A DNA stretch of 64,000 nucleotides from GCA-002708315 sp963676635 (GTDB lineage: Bacteria; Bacteroidota; Bacteroidia; Bacteroidales; F082), in contig OY781105.1 of NCBI GenBank assembly GCA_963676635.1, positions 496,001 to 560,000 on the forward strand, written 5' to 3'. Shown piece after piece: positions 7,974 through 15,105 of the stretch (its first letter is position 1; each line of letters opens with the position of its first letter). A model generated the notes under the pieces. It had not been told where the DNA came from and ran no database searches. It was given only the letters and a program-made list of their open reading frames with translations. A program made the position numbers and the translations under genes.

Positions 7974-8387
7974 ATGACCTTAGATGAACTGACATACAAA
8001 ATAAATGGTTGTGCAATGAAAGTACATAATACCCTGGGCAATGGATTTCAGGAAGTCATTTACCAGAGATGTTTGGCTATTGAATTGGAGCATGCAGGTA
8101 TTTCTTTTGCCAGAGAACAAGAACATGCCATTTACTATGAAGATATTGAAGTAGGCACAAGACGCGCTGATTTTGTGGTGGAAGATTTGGTAATTGTCGA
8201 ACTAAAAGCACTCATCAACTTAGAAGATGTGCACCTGGAGCAAGCTAAAAACTATGTTGTAGCCTACGATAAGCCTATTGGCTTGCTAATCAATTTTGGT
8301 GGCAAAAGTTTACAGTTTAAAAAAATATACAACCCCAAATACACCAAACAAAGTAATCAGGAAATCTTTAAATCAGGAAAATCCTGA
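7974..8387 (+). CDS. GxxExxY family protein, copy 2, intact
   Basis: The 137-residue protein starts MTLDELTYKINGCAMKVHN. It carries GFQEVIY and the PD-(D/E)xK-like residues RRADFVVED and VELKAL, followed by QAKNYV, all as expected for the GxxExxY family at normal length. The ATG at 7974 is preferred over the in-frame TTG at 7968, because family members begin close to ELTYKI. The gene is a tandem duplicate of 7437-7856. A decayed hsdM fragment starts 23 bp after the stop. These proteins are common in Bacteroidota accessory regions and no function is established. Confidence 0.85.
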   Translation: MTLDELTYKINGCAMKVHNTLGNGFQEVIYQRCLAIELEHAGISFAREQEHAIYYEDIEVGTRRADFVVEDLVIVELKALINLEDVHLEQAKNYVVAYDKPIGLLINFGGKSLQFKKIYNPKYTKQSNQEIFKSGKS

Positions 8388-8409
8388 TTCAGACAAAAAA
8401 GAATACAGT

Positions 8410-8957
8410 ATGACACAAATAGAACAACATAAATTAAGTAAAACCCTTTGGGCAATAGCAGACCAGCTTCGTGGGGCAATGAATGCTGATGGTTTCCGTG
8501 ATTATATGCTTTCGTTTCTTTTTTAAGGTATTTATCTGCCAATTATGAGGAATCGGCCAAGAAGGAATTAGGTAGAGATTAACTGGATGATGTTGTTGAA
8601 TTTGAGAAACAAATGCGCCGAAAGGTACATTATGTAATCAAACCGGAATTCTTGTGGAACAACATCGCCGAGCTTGCCCGTACCCAGGACGGCGAATTGC
8701 TGGAAACTTTGGTGAAGAATTTTAAATACATCGAAACCGAATCCTTTGATAATTCCTTTCATGGTTTGTTTTCAGAAATTAACTTAAACTCTGAGAAACT
8801 TGGAAAAACACCAACCGACCGAAACAAAAAGCTTTGCACCATCATTCAAAAAATTGCCGAAGGAATTGCTGATTTTTCCACTGACACCGATACCCTTGGA
8901 GATACGTATGAATATTTGATTGGTCAGTTTGCCTCAGGTTCGGAAAAAAAAGCAGGA
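8410..8957 (+). pseudogene. hsdM: Type I restriction-modification methylase (HsdM) N-terminal remnant
   Basis: The start reads MTQIEQHKLSKTLWAIADQL and continues GAMNADGFRDYMLSFLF, the classical HsdM_N opening. At 8520-8527 one T is missing from a T-run, shifting the frame; the sequence then continues RYLSANYEESAKKELGRD, meets a TAA at 8580-8582, and resumes LDDVVEFEKQMRRKVHYVI. The homology runs on to LIGQFASGSEKKAG, where repeat R2 begins at about 8958 and the N6-methylase catalytic domain (NPPF motif) is missing altogether. The result is a frameshift, a nonsense codon and a truncation, so the gene is dead. No hsdS or hsdR is nearby. Confidence 0.85.
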
Positions 8958-9030
8958 GTCCATGTTGAGCTACATCACAGTTTTCAATGCACTTATTAAG
9001 GGGTTTGCTTGTTTTATTGAATGATTATCC
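8958..9030 (+). repeat. Repeat R2, copy 1
   Basis: GTCCATGTTGAGCTACATCA to ATTGAATGATTAT, about 84% identical to 10094-10166. In one frame both copies encode SML-x-YI/DI-x-VF-x-ALIKG-x-ACFIE before a shared TGA, so R2 may be the 3' end of an unidentified gene. Copy 1 replaces the rest of hsdM. Confidence 0.7.
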
Positions 9031-9170
9031 CCCTCTGGATGTAGTTTGAGACTACCCCCAAATACTGCAAATAAAATTCTGCATAATAACTGTTTTAATT
9101 GTTTTTTGATAGGCGAACGTAGTTGCACCTGCCTTCCGCCAAGGCGGATGAAACTACGCTCAGTGGGTGT
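9031..9170 (+). repeat. Dispersed repeat R1, copy c
   Basis: Same block order as 7287-7386 but diverged. Its terminal hairpin has been opened by an inserted mini-hairpin (CTTCCGCC AA GGCGGATG) at about 9132-9150. GCATAATAAC (9081-9090) and ACGTTATGC (9293-9301) flank the right half. Confidence 0.7.
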
Positions 9171-9423
9171 AACAAATCTCTTACAAAAATCAGGAGTCCT
9201 TTGGATATCGTTTTGGAACATAAATAACGTAATATAAGCAATATGAAAAATGAATCATATAAGAGAAATATAAACCAATTGATTATACACATACGTTATG
9301 CAAAATGCGAGGAAACATAAATGTCATGATAATTTTAATTCCAAGTGTGATTTTTAAGAAGAACCAATCAACATTAAAATTAAATGTATTATTTTAAACT
9401 ACAGACTAATTAAAAAAATTAAG

Positions 9424-10029
9424 ATGAAAAGACTATTGATTATTTTAAGTGTAGCATTTATCGCTTCATTTGCGCAGAGCCAAAATATTAAAATAGGACC
9501 ATGTTTTGGAGGGAACTACTCTTTATATGATTATAATGATTGGAAATTTTACAATGTCCCAATTGGATTTAATATAGGAGTGATTTCTGATATCCCAATA
9601 GGTAAGTCTTTTTCATTTTCTCCAGAGATTAATTTTGAACAAAGAAATACAAGTAGTAAAAATGAAGAACTCAACTTATATTCGTCACAAAAGTATTCCT
9701 TTATTAGCGTGAATGCTCCTGTTAAGTATTATATCGGAGGTAATAAACAGTTCTTTGGTTATATTGGGCCTTATTATTCTTACCTTTTAAAATGGGAATG
9801 GAATCTTGATGGTACTATTATAGACTTAACTAAAAGTGCAATGAGAAATACTGTTGGTTTTATCGTTGGTGCCGGTTTTTTACAGCCATTAACCAACAAC
9901 ATCGATTTGATGATAGATGCTAACTATGGTCAATCATTATTTTTCATTGGTAACTCAGAAAATGAAGATGAGGGCGTTTACAAAGCAGTACGGTTAAATA
10001 TAGGAGTGCTTTTTACAATAAATAAGTAA
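9424..10029 (+). CDS. Secreted outer-membrane beta-barrel protein, unknown
   Basis: The 201 residues open with a signal peptide (MKRLLIILSVAFIASFAQSQ, cleavage after AQS). The remainder is a series of alternating aromatic and polar strands such as KIGPCFGGNYSLY, IGFNIGVISDIPIG, SFSFSPEINFEQR, YIGPYYSYLLKW and VRLNIGVLFTINK. The layout resembles the small PorT-like beta-barrel family (OMP_b-brl_2) of Bacteroidota, ending in an aromatic-rich last strand. It lies alone between repeat copies R1c and R2, like a cassette. Ligand and role are unknown. Confidence 0.7.
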   Translation: MKRLLIILSVAFIASFAQSQNIKIGPCFGGNYSLYDYNDWKFYNVPIGFNIGVISDIPIGKSFSFSPEINFEQRNTSSKNEELNLYSSQKYSFISVNAPVKYYIGGNKQFFGYIGPYYSYLLKWEWNLDGTIIDLTKSAMRNTVGFIVGAGFLQPLTNNIDLMIDANYGQSLFFIGNSENEDEGVYKAVRLNIGVLFTINK

Positions 10030-10093
10030 TAATGAAATAAAGCACTTTGCATAATAAACAGGACTCCAAGCAGTTTGCAAAACCCAGCGTGAA

Positions 10094-10166
10094 GTCCATG
10101 TTGAACGACATCATGGTATTCTATGCACTTATTAAAGGGCTTGCTTGTTTTATTGAATGATTATTC
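10094..10166 (+). repeat. Repeat R2, copy 2
   Basis: Second copy of 8958-9030. Here the coding-like frame extends upstream as KQFAKPSVKSMLND, supporting the idea that R2 is a gene remnant. R1 copy d follows immediately, as R1c follows R2 copy 1. Confidence 0.7.
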
Positions 10167-10218
10167 CATCCGGGTATAATTTCATCCGCCACGGCGGATG
10201 AAATTACACTCAGTGGGG
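10167..10218 (+). repeat. Dispersed repeat R1, copy d (short)
   Basis: Hairpin TTTCATCCGCC/GGCGGATGAAA between CCATCCGGGTATAA and ATTACACTCAGTGGGG. The end block CTCAGTGGGG is shared by copies a, b and d; copy c ends CTCAGTGGGTG. Confidence 0.65.
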
Positions 10219-10308
10219 TGCTCACGCTAACAAGTAAGCACACTCTGTTTATAGGTAGGTGCAATTTCCCCAAAATCAACAGATTGATTTAACACAAATA
10301 AAAATATA

Positions 10309-10722
10309 ATGCTCAAATATTCATTACTTATTGTCATCACATTTATAGTTATGGTATTAAGTTCTTCTTGTCAGAAAATGTTAAGAACATATATTCCTCT
10401 TTACTATAATATTTCAAATGAAACTGATTACAAATTAACCGTTTTTTATACTTACGTTCCTCATGGTGCAGGACAAGAATATGACACAATTATTAGAATT
10501 GCGAAAGGACAAAAAAGAACATTATTAGTACAATTAAACTCTTATCAATATCTTGACAACCCTGAGACAGAAGATACTTTAGCATTAATATCTTCAATTC
10601 ATATTTATAATAGTGACTCTGTGGAATCAAAGACAGATTTTCTTCTAACCAAATATTGGACTTATAAAGAATATCCCAGCAAGAGTGATCTTGACTTAAA
10701 AATAAATCATTCAGACTTTTAA
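10309..10722 (+). CDS. Small lipoprotein, unknown
   Basis: The 137-residue protein has a signal peptide with lipobox (VLSSSC, Cys at about residue 21), so it is predicted to be lipid-anchored at the envelope. The mature part (NISNETDYKLTVFYTYVP, RIAKGQKRTLLVQLNSYQY) looks like a small beta-sandwich and matches no family I can name. The next gene starts 5 bp after its stop, so both are probably one operon. Confidence 0.65.
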   Translation: MLKYSLLIVITFIVMVLSSSCQKMLRTYIPLYYNISNETDYKLTVFYTYVPHGAGQEYDTIIRIAKGQKRTLLVQLNSYQYLDNPETEDTLALISSIHIYNSDSVESKTDFLLTKYWTYKEYPSKSDLDLKINHSDF

Positions 10723-10727
10723 TAACC

Positions 10728-11468
10728 ATGAGAAACATCAATTCAAATAATGCTAAAGCTATACTGGTATCAATCTGCCTCATTTTCCTGTCGATTTCTT
10801 GCAAATCTCAGGATTCAATAAATTATAGCAAGAATTATATCGGACTATCCATCACAGAACTATTATTTGCAGACTTTAGGATAAGTTATGAGCTAAGATT
10901 AAATATTTCAAACGGTCTCAAATTCGAGGTTGGATACAAACCTGGTTTTACGAACTTTACTGATGCAACAAATATAGACCTGGGTCAAAAAGCTACAGCT
11001 TGGTGCTATCGAAATACTGCTAATTGGCTATACTTTTCATTAGGATATAAATATTATTTCAATAAGAAAAAGACAATCTACTTTTCGCCTGAATTATTTT
11101 ACAAAAAACTATATGCTGATAATATTGTCTATACGTGGGGAATAAATGAAGGAGGTAGTAATCTAACGAATCAATATGAGAACAGGACAATGAGTACAAA
11201 TATATTTGGGCTTAACTTATTAATCGGAAAACGTTTTGAGCATAACAAAGACAATTCCAGAATAGGATTTGATATATTTTGCGGTTTGTCATTACGATCA
11301 AAAACAATCAACACAACAATATATGGAAGAACTATAACTACTTATCCTCATGATTCACCTCCAAAACATGTAATAATTCCTGCTTTTAATAATCCAATCG
11401 AAGAAGTAGATAATTATGTACAGCCATCTTTCCAATTCGGAATTATAATATCTGGTTCATGGAATTAA
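10728..11468 (+). CDS. Lipoprotein or outer-membrane beta-barrel, unknown
   Basis: The protein is 246 residues long. The N-terminus has a signal sequence ending LSISCKSQ, which can be read as a lipobox. The body has beta-barrel-like strands (YIGLSITELLFADFRISYEL, NGLKFEVGYKPGF, WLYFSLGYKYYF, IYFSPELFYKK, FGLNLLIGKRF, FQFGIIISGSWN). It resembles the DUF3575-like or autotransporter-like barrels of Bacteroidota, but no family is assigned. It is co-directional with the lipoprotein 5 bp upstream. Before insertion of the composite element at 11668, its nearest downstream gene would have been the FISUMP lipoprotein now at 16548. Confidence 0.6.
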   Translation: MRNINSNNAKAILVSICLIFLSISCKSQDSINYSKNYIGLSITELLFADFRISYELRLNISNGLKFEVGYKPGFTNFTDATNIDLGQKATAWCYRNTANWLYFSLGYKYYFNKKKTIYFSPELFYKKLYADNIVYTWGINEGGSNLTNQYENRTMSTNIFGLNLLIGKRFEHNKDNSRIGFDIFCGLSLRSKTINTTIYGRTITTYPHDSPPKHVIIPAFNNPIEEVDNYVQPSFQFGIIISGSWN

Positions 11469-11658
11469 TTAAAAAACTGCACCTAAAAAAATAATGCATA
11501 TCGCCCGTTAGCGCGAGCTGGAAGCTCACGCTTATAAGTTGGGGCACTCACTCTATTTATTGTGCTAAAAAGTAAAAATCAATCAACCCTGAATATTATT
11601 CATACAGAAATACAGTACTTTCACATTTTTAAAAAATATTTGAAAACATACATAATTA

Positions 11659-11667
11659 TTTTATAAA
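11659..11667. repeat. Putative target-site duplication, left
   Basis: TTTTATAAA directly before the first IS copy. The same nonamer follows the second IS copy at 16504-16512. The inner ends of the two IS copies are not flanked by it. Confidence 0.65.
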
Positions 11668-13065
11668 CAATAGTGTCCGATAAAAATACAAATTTAATTT
11701 TTTAGTTTTTCAAAAGTCTGAATCACAACGCATTAAAATCTTCAATTTGTTCAATTTGAAAAGTAAGCCCCCTAAAATAGCGTTGGTTGCATTAATTCAT
11801 CATAGGTTTTCTGCCAATCTTTATCCGGATTCTCAAGAAACCTAACCAGGTGAATGTAATTGAAAAGATGAATCTTACAGAAACTTACCAGGTTAGAGAA
11901 TGCCCACGATCGTTTAAGACTCTTTTGTATAACGGTCATTAACAAGTTTGCTATCAAAGCACAGTATATCTGTATTTTAATGGCATTCTCATTATCTCCA
12001 AGGAAATATTTCAGCGGGAAGTTCTGTTTCAATTGCTTGAACAGTAGCTCTATCTGCCAGCGTAATTTATAAATGGCTGCAATCAAATCGGCTCTCATTT
12101 CAAAAAGATTGGTTAAAAACTCAAAGCGCCTTTTGAGCGCTCTGTCATAGAATATAACCTTACGCAACTTCAGAGGCTTAGTTCCAATATCGGTTTTAAT
12201 CTGAACTTCAATGACTTCATCCTTTTCAACTCCGCAATGTATGCGATCATCAATTTCATTGTCTGTTATTGTGTCATAAACTGCATTGTCTTTTATACGA
12301 GTAACAAAGCCTGTTTTAGAGTTAGTAAATTTGTCAAAAGCCTTATAGTCATTATATCCCTTGTCAAAAACATAGATAGTATTTGTATCGGGTTTGAGTT
12401 TATTCAGAATCATATGATCATGAGTGGCAGCACTGGAAAACCAAACCAATTTTGGTACAGCTTCATCAACATTAATTACGGTATGAAGTTTTATTCCTCC
12501 TTTCTTCTTACCGTTGTGCGGATTTCGGCCAACACATTTTAGTATATCCTTGAAAAGACTGATTGTTGAACTGTCAATAATCTCTATCTGCTTATTTATC
12601 ATGTCTTTAATCCTGCTGTCCGAGATAAAATGACCATACTTTTTAAGAAGCAAATTGTAGATATTACCAAAGACATCTGCATTACGTCGTTTATTTGCAT
12701 CAGAAAGCGTGCTTTTCTTTGGAATATGGTTCAATTGAAAATGCTTTGTCTTGCCTGATAAGCCAAGCATTGCACCGCTTACTTCACGGAGTGACGTACA
12801 CTTTGCAAATGAACAGAATAGCATACTTATCAAGTGATCTTTTGTCTTGAATTTCTTAACGTAGTGGTCAGAATTGTGCTTCTTTGCACTTGCTGATACA
12901 ATTGTTGAGTCAATTAATGAAATCAGCTGTCCGAATACCGATGTGCCGAAAAAATGTGTAGTTTTATACATCTTAGTATTTTAAGTTCGCAAAACCAAAA
13001 ATACTAAAAAGAGTTGGGAGTATCTTAGGATCTCCCTTCTCTTAATTTTTTATCGGACAACAGTG
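11668..13065 (-). mobile_element. IS4-type insertion sequence, copy 1
   Basis: The element runs from CAATAGTGTCCGATAAAAAT to the complement of CACTGTTGTCCGATAAAAAA, giving imperfect terminal inverted repeats of about 19 bp with the shared core TGTCCGATAAAAA. Length is 1398 bp with one transposase gene on the minus strand. It is identical to copy 2, including all non-coding parts I compared. Confidence 0.9.
11772..12971 (-). CDS. IS4-family transposase (DUF4372-type), copy 1
   Basis: The 399-residue DDE transposase catalyses cut-and-paste movement of the element. The N-terminus FGQLISLIDSTIVSASAKKH and the following HYVKKFKTKDHLISMLFCSF match the DUF4372 domain of this IS4 branch. Catalytic region: IIDSSTISLF (first Asp), VFDKGYNDYKAF (second Asp) and the IS4 YREK signature YKLRWQIELLFKQLK carrying the Glu. 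Length is full and there are no frameshifts, so the enzyme should be active. It is identical in sequence to the copy at 15210. Confidence 0.93.
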   Translation of the reverse strand: MYKTTHFFGTSVFGQLISLIDSTIVSASAKKHNSDHYVKKFKTKDHLISMLFCSFAKCTSLREVSGAMLGLSGKTKHFQLNHIPKKSTLSDANKRRNADVFGNIYNLLLKKYGHFISDSRIKDMINKQIEIIDSSTISLFKDILKCVGRNPHNGKKKGGIKLHTVINVDEAVPKLVWFSSAATHDHMILNKLKPDTNTIYVFDKGYNDYKAFDKFTNSKTGFVTRIKDNAVYDTITDNEIDDRIHCGVEKDEVIEVQIKTDIGTKPLKLRKVIFYDRALKRRFEFLTNLFEMRADLIAAIYKLRWQIELLFKQLKQNFPLKYFLGDNENAIKIQIYCALIANLLMTVIQKSLKRSWAFSNLVSFCKIHLFNYIHLVRFLENPDKDWQKTYDELMQPTLF

Positions 13066-13284
13066 ATAATTTTTGAAAAATATGGATTAAAATTGAATTA
13101 TAATATGTTATAATTTTATTAAGTCAATATAATGATTAATATACAACAATCAATTATAAAGGAATTTTTTAAAGTACATATTATAATATCTTTATTCTAA
13201 TGCATATAATGCAAAGATACTTTGTGCAATAGAAACAACTGTTTAATAGTCATGTTTTACTGGAACTGGTAATTAATTTAAATT

Positions 13285-13324
13285 AGTGAATAAGTATGTT
13301 TTTTGAAAAACATACTTATTCACT
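13285..13324. terminator. Perfect 19-bp stem hairpin
   Basis: AGTGAATAAGTATGTTTTT pairs perfectly with AAAAACATACTTATTCACT around a 2-base loop, 26 bp beyond the stop of the minus-strand lipoprotein gene at 13351. It probably ends that transcript, although no T-run follows. Confidence 0.6.
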
Positions 13325-13350
13325 TTGACGTTAAAAAATAATTTTAACAA

Positions 13351-13911
13351 TTATAAGTAATCTGGGATAGAATCAAATTCAATACCATATGAAAGACTAT
13401 AATGTGTTGAATCAATTCTTTCCCAAGTTTGTTCAGGTAAATTTATCCAAATTCCAATATCTGATTCTGAAACACCGATTGATGTCGCTGAAGTTGAATC
13501 TTGCATTAGAAGACTTCTGGCGGGCATAACAAGTTGAGATTCACTTCTTGCTTCATCATCGGATAAAGTGACAATAGTTGCGTATGTTGTATTATACTCT
13601 GCTGAGCTATATGTACTTTGAATATTTAGTCCAATAGTCCATTCACAGTTGGTTCCTTTTCCAACACAAGGTATATGTTTATAATTACCTTGTGTCACCA
13701 TGATATCTCCCAAATATGGGACTAGACACTGTGGATCAGGTCCATTATGGCCTGCTCTAAACGTAACTTGAATCGAAAAGCCTCCTCCAATAGACTTAAA
13801 TTGATTTATTTCATTTAAGTTTGGTGTTGTACAGTTATCTCCTTTTTTCTCACAACTGAAAATCATAAAAGGGATTAATAAAATCGAAATGTAATAAATT
13901 GATTTTTTCAT
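13351..13911 (-). CDS. Lipoprotein, unknown (transposon cargo)
   Basis: The 186-residue protein has a lipobox signal peptide (LLIPFMIFSCEKKGD; Cys about residue 20). The mature part is rich in Thr/Ser with conserved-looking blocks (GGGFSIQVTFRAGHNGPDPQC, shortened here; CVGKGTNCEWTIGLNIQ; SESDIGIWINLPEQTWERID). No family is recognised. It is the only intact cargo gene between the two IS copies and therefore the best candidate for what the composite unit carries. It has its own hairpin terminator and would be transcribed from about 13920-14000. Confidence 0.65.
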   Translation of the reverse strand: MKKSIYYISILLIPFMIFSCEKKGDNCTTPNLNEINQFKSIGGGFSIQVTFRAGHNGPDPQCLVPYLGDIMVTQGNYKHIPCVGKGTNCEWTIGLNIQSTYSSAEYNTTYATIVTLSDDEARSESQLVMPARSLLMQDSTSATSIGVSESDIGIWINLPEQTWERIDSTHYSLSYGIEFDSIPDYL

Positions 13912-14457
13912 AAAACTTTAATTTTATAATAATTATTAAAACAAATTTGGTTCAGTTGATTTTCAATTTTAGACTAAACAAGAGAGTATTTATGGGGGAT
14001 GTAAACTTTGTCCAATTTTTGTGCCATTTACAATATTGCATTTTATGCTTGATTTTACTTTATGGCAATTAATATTATTTAGATATAAAAAAATGTTATA
14101 GAGTAATTTAATTAATAATCCATTACCCCCCCACATTTATAATTTTCTAAATAGCAGGTATATAATGTTATGAGCAAGTTGCTTTGCGCTTTCATATATC
14201 CAATTATGATTTATTGCGATAATACATGATACTTCAAACATAAGAAAATTTTTGATCACAGTTGAGAGCGTTTGGTAATTTAGAAACATTATGAATAATA
14301 TTTCGCATCAAACTGTATCGCTGATTTTTAGTAATACTTTATGTGAGACTCATAAAATGTCATTTTGTCTTTGTCATAATAATAAAATGGTAATATCAAC
14401 AAACAGATGCAATTTCATACTTTCTGTATATTAGTTATAAGGCACTAAACTATTTAT
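13912..14457. other. Gene-free stretch inside the composite element
   Basis: AT-rich, with a short C-run near 14125-14132. No reading frame or structure that I can support. Probably the promoter region of the minus-strand lipoprotein plus remnants left of the sorting-domain fragment. Confidence 0.55.
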
Positions 14458-14721
14458 TTTACCCCCAACGGCGACGGATTAAACGATACCTATGGCGTTG
14501 TTGCCCGTTATGATTATGCAAAGCTGTATTCACTGAGTATATATAATCGTTGGGGACAAAAGATATTTGAGTCGGCAGATATAAACACAAAATGGGATGG
14601 AACCTACAAAGGCACGCCATGTATGGCAGGCAGCTACATAGTACGCATATCATACCGGGAATACGAATCCCTGATACCGTTAACAAAAGTACAACAGGGA
14701 ACTGTGATGTTAGTTAGGTAG
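14458..14721 (+). pseudogene. T9SS type B sorting domain (CHU_C) remnant
   Basis: With no start codon, the frame reads FTPNGDGLNDTYG, YSLSIYNRWGQKIFES, TKWDGTYKG, MAGSYIVRISYRE and ends QQGTVMLVR with TAG at 14719. This is the gliding-motility-associated C-terminal (CHU_C, type B sorting) domain of large T9SS-secreted adhesins. FTPNGDG, YNRWG and WDGTYKG are diagnostic. The many hundreds of residues expected upstream are absent, so the gene was truncated before or during formation of the composite element. Confidence 0.85.
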
Positions 14722-14771
14722 AGGACAGTCAATGTTTTTATGCTGTTAATAAATGATAACAAAAAAACCTC

Positions 14772-14792
14772 TTTTTTTTTTTTTTTTTTTTT
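14772..14792 (+). repeat. 21-base T homopolymer
   Basis: An uninterrupted T-run followed by TATAACTTTG, which contains a TAnnTTTG-like -7 box (TAACTTTG, about 14810). No gene follows before the second IS. Confidence 0.8.
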
Positions 14793-14970
14793 GAGAAAAG
14801 TTTTTATAACTTTGTGGTGCTGTAAGCGATATTAACACATAATCAGTATATTATGAATAAAGACAGGATGAATAAGTGGAAATAGCGGCAGGTGACTACG
14901 GCATTAATGAGTAAGAAAACAAGGATAAAACATAATAAATGATAAAAATATGAACAGGTTAATAAAATAA

Positions 14971-15041
14971 GCCACCGTGGAGCAATCCCGTCCATGGTGG
15001 CTAAAGTAGCTTTGCAGCCAATACAAGTCCTGCAAAGCTAC
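14971..15041. repeat. Two adjacent hairpins next to IS copy 2
   Basis: The first pairs GCCACC-x-TGG with CCA-x-GGTGGC (14971-15001). The second is a perfect 12-bp stem, GTAGCTTTGCAG (15006-15017) with CTGCAAAGCTAC (15030-15041). No T-run follows either, so they are not standard terminators. Confidence 0.65.
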
Positions 15042-15105
15042 AAAATTGGGATAATTAAGTCAATAATTAAGTGATATTAATTTTCACAAAGTTTAATTTT
15101 TAAAT

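Noticed and set aside
9095..9292. Minus-strand frame of 65 codons
   Set aside because: Read through the R1 hairpin repeat; no protein-like features.
12237..12542. Plus-strand frame inside the IS (also 15675-15980)
   Set aside because: Antisense shadow of the transposase gene; present twice only because the IS is duplicated.
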